The notes: a model not told the origin generated them from the sequence alone. 20,801 nt of DNA from an uncultured Trueperaceae bacterium (GCA_937907415.1 CALCHY010000361.1:1-20801), one strand, 5' to 3'. Positions 1 to 7,039 are shown, counted from the stretch's first letter. Program-made: numbers and translations.

Positions 1-20
1 CGCCGGGTTGTCCACCCACA

Positions 21-50
21 ATCTTACCGCTCCAGTGGGGGTTGCCGCAA
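21..50 (-). promoter_or_regulatory. Possible divergent promoter at left edge
   Basis: Read on the minus strand, TTGCGG (50-45) and TAAGAT (26-21) are 18 nt apart. A GTG codon at 15-13, 5 nt after the -10 box, opens a frame that runs off the window edge (GTG GAC AAC CCG GCG). This would be the start of a divergent leaderless gene, but only five codons are visible, so the gene itself is not called. The -35 box matches the consensus only in TTG. Nothing else is recognisable in 51-147. Confidence 0.25.
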
Positions 51-147
51 CCAGCGAGCGGGTCGGCGGCACCCACCACGCCGGCTGCAGCGGTGACGGC
101 GCCCAGCATCGTGGGCCGTTAGCACCGCGGGGCGGAACGCCCGGCCG

Positions 148-179
148 TTACTGCCGGCTACGCGCGATGTCAGTACAAT
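148..179 (+). promoter_or_regulatory. Putative leaderless promoter of the 168-aa gene
   Basis: TACAAT at 174-179 is a good -10 box and ends 6 nt before the GTG at 186, so transcription would begin at or next to the start codon. No Shine-Dalgarno sequence lies in front of the GTG. The only -35 candidate, TTACTG (148-153), has a long 20-nt spacer and is weak. The arrangement matches the leaderless genes known from Deinococcus. Confidence 0.4.
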
Positions 180-185
180 CTGCCC

Positions 186-692
186 GTGACCAGCAAGCGC
201 CACTCACCTCTCCCTGAGCCGAACGCACTAGAGCCAACCTCGGGCGGCTTCACCGAGGCGCTGCGCGCCAGCCCTGCCCTCGCCGACCTGGCTGCTCAGC
301 TGCTAAGCGCGCTCTTCCCTGACAAGCGCTTCGCGACGGCGCACGAGGGCAGGTGGCTAGTGTTCAGTGCGCGCCCAGCGCTGGCGCTCGCCGAATCGCG
401 GCGGCTCCTCGGGCACCTGCACGACCTCGTCGACCTGCCGCAGTGGCGCAGAGAGTACGCCGTGGCGCGCGAAGTGACCGACGTGAAGGGGCGCCGGCTC
501 GAAGTGCAGGTACCTTTGACGCCGCAGGCGTACGACGGTGGCGAGGCCCTCGTCGGGCCGTTCCCTGACCAGGCCGCGGCGCAAGAGTGGTACGGGAGCG
601 TGCAACAGCGCGGGCTCGCTGCCGACACCGTCCAGGTGGCGGACGCTTGGCTTTGCGACCTCTTCGTGCTCGGTGAGCTGCTTGACGACTGA
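186..692 (+). CDS. Hypothetical protein, 168 aa, weakly SPOR-like C-terminus
   Basis: I do not recognise this protein. The frame starts with GTG at 186, which fits a -10 box 6 nt upstream, and ends at TGA 690-692, just before the pheS promoter. It has no signal peptide or membrane segment, so it is probably cytoplasmic. The first 20 residues are Pro/Ser-rich and probably disordered; the rest looks like a compact alpha/beta domain. Near residues 123-160 the pattern V-G-P-F-P-D-Q-A-A-A-Q-E-W followed by a Gly-Leu-Ala turn and a V-x-V strand recalls the second half of a SPOR domain (GPF, helix, Gly, strand). That is a faint resemblance and not an assignment. GC-rich third positions like the neighbours, and a possible promoter of its own, support a real gene. 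It is in the same direction as pheST but is probably a separate transcription unit. Confidence 0.7.
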   Translation: MTSKRHSPLPEPNALEPTSGGFTEALRASPALADLAAQLLSALFPDKRFATAHEGRWLVFSARPALALAESRRLLGHLHDLVDLPQWRREYAVAREVTDVKGRRLEVQVPLTPQAYDGGEALVGPFPDQAAAQEWYGSVQQRGLAADTVQVADAWLCDLFVLGELLDD

Positions 693-698
693 CGCGCG

Positions 699-728
699 TT
701 GACACGCCTCGCGTGAGCAACTTACACT
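699..728 (+). promoter_or_regulatory. pheST promoter
   Basis: A perfect TTGACA -35 box at 699-704 is followed after 18 nt by a TACACT -10 box at 723-728. It starts 7 nt after the stop of the upstream gene. The expected start of transcription (7-8 nt after the -10 box) coincides with the ATG at 736, which opens the leader ORF. This is the strongest sigma-70-type promoter in the window. Confidence 0.8.
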
Positions 729-735
729 CGCACCC

Positions 736-774
736 ATGAGAAGCCCGCTGGCTTCGCAACCGTTTACTCGTTGA
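736..774 (+). CDS. Putative pheST leader peptide, 12 aa
   Basis: The short frame reads MRSPLASQPFTR and stops at TGA 772-774. Its ATG is 7 nt after the -10 box, so it would be translated from a leaderless transcript; no ribosome binding site is possible. Codon 10 is Phe, written TTT (763-765), whereas the Phe codons I read in pheS are all TTC. The frame lies upstream of a terminator and overlaps an RNA strand (743-749) that can pair with the antiterminator strand, as expected of an attenuator leader peptide. Against it, there is only one Phe codon, while the Escherichia coli pheS leader has several. The existence of the peptide is inferred from position and RNA geometry, not from homology. 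Confidence 0.45.
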   Translation: MRSPLASQPFTR

Positions 775-806
775 GCGCGGCGCCGGAGCGGGCCTGCGCA
801 GGTCAT

Positions 807-835
807 CCACTGCCCGGACCGGGTGGTGGTTTTTT
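807..835 (+). terminator. Rho-independent terminator in the pheST leader
   Basis: A 10-bp stem (807-816 with 820-829, including two G-T wobbles) with a 3-nt loop is followed directly by six T residues (830-835). It lies 48 nt upstream of the pheS start and downstream of the pheST promoter, so unless relieved it would stop transcription before pheS. That placement is what marks it as an attenuator. Confidence 0.85.
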
Positions 836-883
836 CGTTGAGGCTGGCAGTTGGCAGGGCAGTAGAGAGGGTGAGTTGGCACC

Positions 884-1927
884 ATGACAGAGTTAGGCGG
901 CGAACGTTCAAGCGACCCGCGCGTCGACGAGATCACGACCGAGGTCGAGGCGTGGCTGGAGAGCATCACCGGGGTAGGGTCGTTCACCTCGCTGCAGGAC
1001 CTGCGTGTGCGCCTACTCGGCAAGAAGGGCGAGATCACCCAGCGCCTCAAGGCGCTCGCGTCACTTGAACCGGAGGAGCGCCGCGCGGTGGGCGGACGCT
1101 GGAACGAAGTGAAGGCGCGCCTCACGGAGGCCATCGATGCCCGTAAGGCCGCACTCGAGCAGCAGGCGCTAGCCGCGCAGCTGGCGGTAGAGCAGGTCGA
1201 CGTCACGCTGCCTGGCACGCGTCCGCCGCAGGGTGGCCTGCACATCCTCACCCTCGTCACCAACCGCCTGCTCGACGTGTTCAAGGGCCTCGGCTATGAA
1301 GTCGTCACCGGCCCGGAGCTCGAGACCGACCACTACAACTTCGCTGCCCTCAACTTCCCGCCCGACCACCCGGCGCGCGACACGCAAGATACGTTCTGGA
1401 CGACCGACGGCCGCCTGCTGCGCACGCACACGAGCCCCATGCAAGTCAGGTACATGGAGACGCACAAGCCGCCGTTCAAGGTCGTGGTGCCAGGCAAGGT
1501 GTTCCGCAACGAAGCGCAAGACGTCACGCACGAAGCGCAGTTCCACCAGCTAGAAGCCCTGGTGGTCGGCGAACGCGTGACCATGGCCGATCTGCGCGGC
1601 GCCATCAACGAGATGGCCGAAGCCCTGATCGGGCCGGGAACACGCACGCGCTTGCAGCCAAGCTACTTCCCGTTCGTCGAGCCCGGCGCGGAGTTCGCCA
1701 TCTGGTGGACAAACCCGCGCAGCGGCCGCGAGGAGTGGCTCGAGCTAGGCGGTTGCGGCATGGTGCACCCCAAGGTCTTCGAGGCGGCAGGCTACTCGGG
1801 CGTTACGGGCTTCGCGTTCGGCTTCGGCATCGAACGCCTTGCGCTCGTGCCTTACGCCATTCCCGACATCCGTTACATGTACCAAGGCGACCTGCGCATC
1901 CTCGAGCAGTTCAGGGGCACCCTGTGA
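884..1927 (+). CDS. pheS: Phenylalanyl-tRNA synthetase alpha subunit
   Basis: The catalytic subunit of the (alpha-beta)2 enzyme that charges tRNA-Phe in the cytoplasm with ATP and phenylalanine. At 347 aa it has the normal length. Residues about 10-105 form the helical coiled-coil arm that binds tRNA; the class II catalytic core follows. Visible landmarks are the motif 1 region around 149-172, THTSPMQ at 181-187, motif 2 with VFRNEAQDVTHEAQFHQ at 206-222, YFPFVEPGAEF at 261-271, and motif 3 GFGIERLALV at 313-322. The ATG at 884 is preceded by a GAGAGGGTGAG stretch (865-875) that includes GGTGAG with 9-nt spacing. The stop overlaps the pheT GTG by 4 nt, so translation is coupled. Expression is probably set by the attenuator upstream. 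All Phe codons I read in the gene are TTC. Confidence 0.97.
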   Translation: MTELGGERSSDPRVDEITTEVEAWLESITGVGSFTSLQDLRVRLLGKKGEITQRLKALASLEPEERRAVGGRWNEVKARLTEAIDARKAALEQQALAAQLAVEQVDVTLPGTRPPQGGLHILTLVTNRLLDVFKGLGYEVVTGPELETDHYNFAALNFPPDHPARDTQDTFWTTDGRLLRTHTSPMQVRYMETHKPPFKVVVPGKVFRNEAQDVTHEAQFHQLEALVVGERVTMADLRGAINEMAEALIGPGTRTRLQPSYFPFVEPGAEFAIWWTNPRSGREEWLELGGCGMVHPKVFEAAGYSGVTGFAFGFGIERLALVPYAIPDIRYMYQGDLRILEQFRGTL

Positions 1928-4269
1928 AGGTCCCGTACTCGTGGCTGCAGTCGTTCTTCGACCGCCAACTGCCTGACGTCGAGCGCCTCGTCGAACTACT
2001 CGACGGACTGGGCCTCGCGGTGGAGGACGTGGCGGAGGCGCCGGCGGCGCCGCGAGACGTCGTGGTCGTCGACGTCATCAAGGTGGAGCCGGTGCCTGGC
2101 GCCACCAGCGTGCTCTCTCAGACCATCGTGTCTGACGGCACGCGCGAGCACCTGGTCGTGTGCGGCGACCCGAACATCAGGCCAGGCATGCGCACGGCGC
2201 TGGCGTTGCCTGGCGCTTACCTCCCCGCGGTCGACCTGCAGGTGAAGGCGCGCGAGCTCGTCGGGGTGCAGAGCAACGGCATGCTCGCGAGCGCGAAGGA
2301 GCTCGGACTTTACGAGCACGGAGCGGGCGTGATCGCCCTCGGGCGCGACGCTGCTCTCGGCGCGGAGCTAGCCTCACTGTGGCCCTCGGAGTCCGTCATC
2401 GAGGTGGAGCTGACGCCGAACCGCGCGGACGCCTTCAGCATCCTGGGCGTGGCGCGCGACGTCGGCGCCAAGCTGGGCTACTCGTACCGCCACCCCGCCA
2501 GCGGCCTGCCTGCAGGCGACCCGGACCTCGACGACGGCCTCACCCTCGACGTGCAGGACCTAGGGGCGGCGCCGCGCTTCACCCTGAGGCGCGTCGACGG
2601 CGTTACGGTGGCGCCGAGCCCCGTGTGGCTGCAGCGCCGCCTCGGCCAGTTGGGCCTGCGGCCGCGCAACAACATCGTCGACGCCACTAACTACGTGACC
2701 TTCGAGCTCGGGCAGCCGACGCACGCTTACGACTTCGGCGCCATTCCTCAAGGTCACGTGATCGTGAGGTGGGCCCACGCGGGTGAGCGCCTCAAGGTCC
2801 TGAACGACGAGACCATAGAGATGACCACCAGTGACCTCGTGATCGCCACGAAGGCCAACGGCGTGGACGTGCCGCTCGGGCTCGCGGGCGTGATGGGCGG
2901 CGCCAACGGCGGCGTGACGAGCGCCACTACCGCGGTCGCCCTGGAGACGGCGTGCTTCGAGCACGTCACGGTGCGGCGCTCCGGTCAACGCCATAAGCTC
3001 GTGACCGACGCACGCACACGCTTCGAGCGCGGTGTCGACCCGAACTTGCAGGAACTCGCATCGGCGCGGCTTACCGCGTTAGTCGTCGAGGTCGCTGGCG
3101 GCACGCCGCATGCTGGGCTAACGGCGGTGGGGAAGAGCAGCGTGCGCCAGCCTGTCGATTACCGGCCGACGCGCGTGCACTACCTGATGGACTTCGACGT
3201 GCCGCGCTCCGTGCAGCGCGGCTACCTAGGGGCGCTCGGCTGTAAGGTCGTCGAACGCGAGCTCGACGACTGGCGAGTCACGCCGCCGAGCTGGCGCTAC
3301 GACATCAACATCGAAGAGGACGTGATCGAGGAAGTAGCGCGCCTGCACGGTTACGAGCACATCGGCCTGACCGACCCAGACATGCGCTTCGTACCACCGG
3401 AGTCCGACCCGACCCACCGCAAGCTCCGTGAGCGCCTCGCGGCCCTCGGGCTGCAAGAGGCGATGACCTACGTGTTCACTGGCGCCAGCGAGTTGGCGCG
3501 CGCGGGGGCGCCAGCGCCGGTGGTGGAGCTGAGCGCGCCACAGGGTGTGGAGAAGGGCGTGCTGCGCACGGCCATCTACCCCGGACTGCTGGCCGCTGCG
3601 GCCGCTAACCGCCAGGCCGAGGCGCTGGCGTTCTTCGAGATCGGCCACGTGTTCGGGCAGGAGGAAGAGGAGCGCGTTGCGCTGCTACTACGAGGTCAAC
3701 GCGAACTCGGCAAGTGGCGCCCAGGGTTGCCCGGGGACTTCTTCACCCTCAAGGGCATCCTCGAGAGCCTCGCGGGGTTGGAGGGCGCCAAGCTCGAGAC
3801 CCTGCCAGCGCGGCAGCCTTACCTCCACCCTGGTGTCTCGGCCAAGGTGGTGTGGAACGGCGAGGACGTCGGGTTCGCTGGTCAACTGCACCCCGAGGTG
3901 GCCGCCGCGTTCGGCCTGCCGGACACGTTCGTCGCAGAGCTCAACCTGCCGCTAGTCGGCACGCGCATCGCCTTCAAGGACATCGTGCGCCAACCGTACG
4001 CCGAGAGAGACCTTGCCATCGTGGCGCCGATCGCCGTCACTTTCGCCGACCTCGCCGGCCTGTTGAGCGCCGCCGCTGGCGAGAAGCTCTTCACGCTCTC
4101 ACCGTTCGACGAGTACCGCGGCGACAAGCTGCCTGCCGGCACGCGCTCTTTGGCGCTCAGGTTCCGCTTCCGCGACGCTAACCGCGCCCTCACTGACGAG
4201 GCGGTAGATGAGCTTATGGAGAATGTCATCCGGGCCGTAAGGGGTGCGGGCTACGATATCCGGACATGA
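1924..4269 (+). CDS. pheT: Phenylalanyl-tRNA synthetase beta subunit
   Basis: The partner subunit that binds tRNA and edits mischarged Tyr-tRNA-Phe. With GTG at 1924 the protein is 781 aa, the usual length for the long bacterial form; the frame is open further upstream but would run inside pheS. AGGGG at 1913-1917 gives a ribosome binding site 6 nt before the GTG. Domains in order: short N-terminal helical part; EMAP/OB-type tRNA-binding domain about 40-150 (CGDPNIRPG at 80-88, SNGMLASAKELGL at 117-129); the turn VELTPNRADAFSILGVARD at 161-179; B3/B4 editing domain about 215-375 (RNNIVDATNYVTFELGQPTH at 248-267, RFERGVDP at 366-373); B5 domain about 410-480 (SWRYDINIEEDVIEEVARL at 456-474); inactive synthetase-like domain; and the C-terminal FDX-ACB anticodon-binding domain from about 688 (RQPYAERDLAIV). 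It overlaps pheS and the next gene by 4 nt each. Confidence 0.97.
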   Translation: MKVPYSWLQSFFDRQLPDVERLVELLDGLGLAVEDVAEAPAAPRDVVVVDVIKVEPVPGATSVLSQTIVSDGTREHLVVCGDPNIRPGMRTALALPGAYLPAVDLQVKARELVGVQSNGMLASAKELGLYEHGAGVIALGRDAALGAELASLWPSESVIEVELTPNRADAFSILGVARDVGAKLGYSYRHPASGLPAGDPDLDDGLTLDVQDLGAAPRFTLRRVDGVTVAPSPVWLQRRLGQLGLRPRNNIVDATNYVTFELGQPTHAYDFGAIPQGHVIVRWAHAGERLKVLNDETIEMTTSDLVIATKANGVDVPLGLAGVMGGANGGVTSATTAVALETACFEHVTVRRSGQRHKLVTDARTRFERGVDPNLQELASARLTALVVEVAGGTPHAGLTAVGKSSVRQPVDYRPTRVHYLMDFDVPRSVQRGYLGALGCKVVERELDDWRVTPPSWRYDINIEEDVIEEVARLHGYEHIGLTDPDMRFVPPESDPTHRKLRERLAALGLQEAMTYVFTGASELARAGAPAPVVELSAPQGVEKGVLRTAIYPGLLAAAAANRQAEALAFFEIGHVFGQEEEERVALLLRGQRELGKWRPGLPGDFFTLKGILESLAGLEGAKLETLPARQPYLHPGVSAKVVWNGEDVGFAGQLHPEVAAAFGLPDTFVAELNLPLVGTRIAFKDIVRQPYAERDLAIVAPIAVTFADLAGLLSAAAGEKLFTLSPFDEYRGDKLPAGTRSLALRFRFRDANRALTDEAVDELMENVIRAVRGAGYDIRT
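4252..4257 (+). promoter_or_regulatory. Possible -10 box inside the pheT end
   Basis: TACGAT lies within the last codons of pheT and ends 8 nt before the ATG of the next gene. No convincing -35 box is seen. It could give a leaderless transcript of the downstream membrane protein gene in addition to read-through from pheST, but a chance match inside coding sequence is quite possible. Confidence 0.25.
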
Positions 4270-4820
4270 CCCCAGTCACTTGGTTGGACGCCCTGTTGGT
4301 GCTGATGGTCGCCATCCTGACGGCCCTCGGCGCCTCCAGGCGCCTCGTTGGCTTCACCGTCGGTATCGGGGCCGCGCTGCTGTTACGGCCGCTGCTCGTC
4401 GTCGGGTCGCGTGACCTGTGGGTGGCCATCGTTGCCGCGGTGCTCGGTGCCTTCCTCCTCGCCGTCATAGGTCAGCGGCTCGTGCCTGCCAGCCACCGGC
4501 AGGGCCGCGTGACTCAAGTTTTGGGCGGTCTCGGTGGTGCGACTTTGGGCATCGTGCTGCTACTTGCCCTCGTCACCGCGCTACCCATCCAACGCAACCC
4601 CGCTAACGAGAACGAGGTCTTCTACCCGCCGCGCACGGCGCCTGGCACGCTGGCCGTCACGCTCAACCGGTCACCGCTGGTTGCCGTCGGTCGCGCTATC
4701 CTGCTTCATCCGTTACTACCTGCCCCAACCCCAGCCGAAAAGCAAGCCACTAACCTCTGGCGCACTTACGGCGCGTTGCACGGCTGGTTGGTGGTCGGTG
4801 AGCCGTGGAGTGAGAGGTGA
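4266..4820 (+). CDS. CvpA-like small integral membrane protein
   Basis: A 184-aa protein with four predicted membrane helices at about 7-23, 27-46, 51-70 and 86-107, then a polar C-terminal tail of about 77 residues. The order (TWLD at the start, helix, short loop with Arg-Arg, helix, helix, basic/polar loop, Gly-rich GGLGGATLGIV helix) is the layout of the CvpA (colicin V production) family, whose biochemical role is unclear. The tail has no recognisable domain. The start codon overlaps the pheT stop (ATGA), there is no good Shine-Dalgarno sequence at the right distance, and translation is therefore probably coupled or leaderless. It is the last gene before the glmS ribozyme. The CvpA call rests on topology and the N-terminal motif only; an unrelated four-helix membrane protein is the alternative. 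Confidence 0.6.
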   Translation: MTPVTWLDALLVLMVAILTALGASRRLVGFTVGIGAALLLRPLLVVGSRDLWVAIVAAVLGAFLLAVIGQRLVPASHRQGRVTQVLGGLGGATLGIVLLLALVTALPIQRNPANENEVFYPPRTAPGTLAVTLNRSPLVAVGRAILLHPLLPAPTPAEKQATNLWRTYGALHGWLVVGEPWSER

Positions 4821-4851
4821 TGCCAGGGAACGTTGTTTAGGACGCCGAGGT

Positions 4852-5030
4852 AGCGCAAGCCCAGCCTGAAGCAGGCTGGTGACGAGGTGGAGGGCCTCCG
4901 CGGCCGAGAACGGCAGGCGGAGGGCAGGCTAGGAGTTCACGCGAACCCAGCCGAAAACGCGAGCGGTGACCGACGACGGTCACGCAAGTCTGCGGGCCCC
5001 TCCTGAGCAAGTCCCCTCACTCGAGCCCGT
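4852..5030 (+). ncRNA. glmS ribozyme (GlcN6P-activated self-cleaving riboswitch), variant form
   Basis: The 5' leader of glmS contains the ribozyme signature. The cleavage-site motif A/GCGC is at 4852-4856. It is followed by a perfect 8-bp P1 hairpin (4861-4868/4872-4879) and the conserved core TGACGAGGTGGAGG (4880-4893). Next come a hairpin 4895-4901/4917-4923 with an inner stem 4903-4906/4911-4914, an additional hairpin 4927-4930/4949-4952 with 4935-4938/4943-4946, and the P4-like hairpin 4966-4972/4977-4983 followed by the conserved GCAAG (4984-4988). A closing P4.1-like pairing 4993-4997/5025-5029 is possible. In this class glucosamine-6-phosphate acts as cofactor for self-cleavage, which lowers glmS expression. 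The extra hairpin fits the structural variants reported from Deinococcus-Thermus. The 3' boundary is approximate. No clear promoter was found between 4821 and the cleavage site. Confidence 0.85.
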
Positions 5031-5104
5031 CCGGGACGCACAGCACGAGTTGCACGGCCACCAACTTGGCCTCCCCGGCCCGCTTGGCGGCCAGCGGAAA
5101 CCGC

Positions 5105-5135
5105 GGCGCACGCGCACGTTCACGCGTGGGGCGCC
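5105..5135 (+). other. Hairpin in the glmS leader after the ribozyme
   Basis: GGCGC (5105-5109) pairs with GCGCC (5131-5135), and ACGCG (5110-5114) with CGCGT (5123-5127), leaving a GGG bulge and an 8-nt loop. It lies between the ribozyme core and the glmS ribosome binding site in a 136-nt stretch (5031-5166) that otherwise shows no gene. It could protect the cleaved mRNA, be an outlying part of the variant ribozyme, or simply reflect high GC. Confidence 0.4.
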
Positions 5136-5166
5136 CTCCCTCTCGTAGCTCTGAAAGGAGCGGCAG

Positions 5167-6999
5167 ATGTGTGGCATCGTTGGGTATGTGGGCGGCCGTG
5201 AAGCCGCAGGAGTGATCATCGACGGACTGGCGCGCCTCGAGTACCGCGGGTACGACTCAGCAGGCTTGGCGGTAAAGGGGCATGGCGGTCCTGCACCGCT
5301 GCAGGCGGTCAAGCGTGCTGGCAAGCTGAGCGTGCTGCGCGAGGCGCTAGGCGCAAGCATGCCGACCGGCAGCCTTGGCGTTGGGCACACGCGCTGGGCC
5401 ACGCACGGGCGCCCCAACGACGTCAACGCCCACCCGCACCTCTCTGAAGACGGCCGGCTGGCGGTCATCCATAACGGCATCATCGAGAACTACGTGGCCC
5501 TGAGGGCGGAGCTGGCGGAGCGCGGCCACGTGTTCGCGTCGGAGACGGACACGGAGGTGCTCGTGCACCTCATCGAGGAAGCTTACGCGACGTCGAACGG
5601 TAACTTAGGCGACGCCGTGCGAGCGGCGCTAGGCCGGGTGCGCGGCGCTTACGCGCTGGTTGTCGCGCACTCGGACCACGACGTGCTCGTTGCCGCCCGC
5701 AACACCAGCCCCCTCGTCATCGGACTCGGCGCCGACGAGACCTACCTCGCTTCGGACGTGCCTGCCCTGCTGCCGTACACGCGCGACGTCATCTACCTCT
5801 TCGACGGCGACGTTGCCGAGCTGAGCCGCAGCGGCGTGAGCATCACGGACCTGGCGGGCAACGCCGTGAGCCGCGAGGTCAGCCGCGTCGAGTGGGACGC
5901 GGAGGCCGCCGAGAAGGGCGGCTTCGAGCACTACATGCTCAAGGAGATCTACGAGCAGCCGACCGTGCTGCAGAACACGCTCTTCGGGCGCTTCAAGGGC
6001 AACGACGCCGACGTCGACCTCGACCTCGGCCTGGACCCAACCGCCATCGACCGCGTCGTCATCACGGCCGCTGGCACCGCCTCGTTCGCTGGCGAGGTCG
6101 GCGCCACCCTCATGCGGCGCCTAGCGCGCATCGACGCCAGGGTCGAGGTGGCATCCGAGTTCCGCTACTCAGAGCCCGTCGTGAACGGCCGCACGCTGTG
6201 CGTCGTCGTCTCGCAGTCTGGTGAGACCATCGACACCCTCGAGGCCATGCGCGAGGCGAAACGCCGCGGTGCGCACACCCTCGCCATCCTCAACGTCAAG
6301 GGCTCGAGCATCAGCCGCGAAGCGGACGACGTGCTCTACATCCACGCCGGGCCAGAGATCGGCGTGGCGAGCACGAAGGCGTTCCTCGGCATGGTGGCGG
6401 CCTTCGCGCTTCTCGCATTGTGGCTTGGGCGGGCGCGACAACAAGTCGACGACGAGAGCGCCCGCGAGTTCGTGCACGCATTACGCGCCTTGCCAGGGCA
6501 GGTCGAGCACGTCCTGGGCGAGCGCGACGTCGTGCGCGCCATGACCGAACAGGTCGTCGGCGCCCGCAGCGCCCTCTACCTCGGCCGCGGCGTGAACGTG
6601 GCCACCGCCATGGAGGGCGCCCTCAAACTGAAGGAGATCTCGTACATTCACGCTGAGGCCTACCCGACGGGCGAGATGAAGCACGGCCCGATCGCGTTGG
6701 TCGACGAGAACCTGCCGGTAGTGGCGATAGCTACGCACTCCGCGCTGTACGACAAGACGGTCTCGAACTTGCAGGAAGTGAAGGCGCGCGACGGGCGCCT
6801 CATCGTGGTGGCGGACGAGGACGACGAGCTGATCGGTCAGCACACGCCGCACGTGCTGCGCGTGCCGCGCACGCTCGAGCTCCTCTCGCCCATCCTCAAC
6901 TCCGTGCCGCTGCAGTTGCTGGCGTACGAGGTGGCGTGCAAGCTTGGCCGCGACGTCGATCAGCCGCGCAACCTAGCGAAGAGCGTCACCGTGGAGTAG
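5167..6999 (+). CDS. glmS: Glutamine-fructose-6-phosphate aminotransferase (isomerizing)
   Basis: Makes glucosamine-6-phosphate from fructose-6-phosphate and glutamine, the first step towards UDP-GlcNAc for peptidoglycan. The 610-aa length is typical. The mature N-terminus would begin at Cys2 (MCGIVGYVG), the glutamine-hydrolysing nucleophile. Other landmarks of the class II glutaminase domain are EYRGYDSAG at 25-33, HTRWATHG at 74-81 and HNGIIENY at 102-109. Two SIS domains follow from about 285: AAGTASFAGEVG at 301-312 (usually ACGTS), SQSGETIDT at 349-357 and EIGVASTKAF at 397-406. The C-terminus ends in DQPRNLAKSVTVE, the usual ending that carries the active-site Lys. AAAGGAG (5154-5160) lies 6 nt before the ATG. 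The ribozyme upstream implies feedback by the product. It may be transcribed on its own or by read-through from the pheST operon. Confidence 0.97.
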   Translation: MCGIVGYVGGREAAGVIIDGLARLEYRGYDSAGLAVKGHGGPAPLQAVKRAGKLSVLREALGASMPTGSLGVGHTRWATHGRPNDVNAHPHLSEDGRLAVIHNGIIENYVALRAELAERGHVFASETDTEVLVHLIEEAYATSNGNLGDAVRAALGRVRGAYALVVAHSDHDVLVAARNTSPLVIGLGADETYLASDVPALLPYTRDVIYLFDGDVAELSRSGVSITDLAGNAVSREVSRVEWDAEAAEKGGFEHYMLKEIYEQPTVLQNTLFGRFKGNDADVDLDLGLDPTAIDRVVITAAGTASFAGEVGATLMRRLARIDARVEVASEFRYSEPVVNGRTLCVVVSQSGETIDTLEAMREAKRRGAHTLAILNVKGSSISREADDVLYIHAGPEIGVASTKAFLGMVAAFALLALWLGRARQQVDDESAREFVHALRALPGQVEHVLGERDVVRAMTEQVVGARSALYLGRGVNVATAMEGALKLKEISYIHAEAYPTGEMKHGPIALVDENLPVVAIATHSALYDKTVSNLQEVKARDGRLIVVADEDDELIGQHTPHVLRVPRTLELLSPILNSVPLQLLAYEVACKLGRDVDQPRNLAKSVTVE

Positions 7000-7039
7000 G
7001 CGGATCGCGGCACGTCGCTCGCGGTTGTGCGCTTGGCTC

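Larger units (their letters stand above)
736..835 (+). promoter_or_regulatory. Putative pheST transcription attenuator
   Basis: Three mutually exclusive pairings can be drawn. Strand 1 (743-749, GCCCGCT) is perfectly complementary to strand 2 (787-793, AGCGGGC). Strand 2, extended to 783-793, can instead pair with strand 3 (812-822): nine Watson-Crick pairs around a 2x2 internal loop, forming an antiterminator. Strand 3 is also part of the terminator stem (807-816/820-829). A ribosome paused at the leader TTT codon would cover much of strand 1, free strand 2 and favour read-through into pheS. A ribosome reaching the stop codon would leave strand 1 free and favour termination. The pairings are read directly from the sequence; regulation by charged tRNA-Phe is an inference. 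A local hairpin 740-745/750-755 competes with strand 1. Confidence 0.55.

Noticed and set aside
1..109. Minus-strand frame from an ATG at 109 to the edge
   Set aside because: It shows no ribosome binding site or close -10 box, and its composition is not clearly coding. The GTG at 15 in another frame has better promoter geometry.
8..217. 69-residue + frame at the left end
   Set aside because: Low-complexity Gly/Arg-rich frame without a ribosome binding site that overlaps the promoter and start of the 168-aa gene.
793..802. Palindrome CCTGCGCAGG in the pheST leader as an operator
   Set aside because: It is better explained as part of the alternative RNA structures; no second copy or known operator motif was found.
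736..835. T-box riboswitch in front of pheS
   Set aside because: The leader is only about 150 nt from promoter to pheS and lacks the conserved T-box sequence (AGGGTGGNACCGCG). The GGGTGGTGG seen at 821-829 is the 3' arm of the terminator itself.
364..1284. 306-residue antisense frame across the pheS leader
   Set aside because: Arg/Ser/Pro-rich shadow frame typical of the opposite strand of GC-rich genes; it covers the pheST promoter, terminator and pheS.
1705..1923. Upstream extension of pheT to an ATG at 1705
   Set aside because: It lies inside pheS in another frame, gives Arg-rich nonsense sequence, and the GTG at 1924 gives the normal family N-terminus MKVPYSWL with a ribosome binding site.
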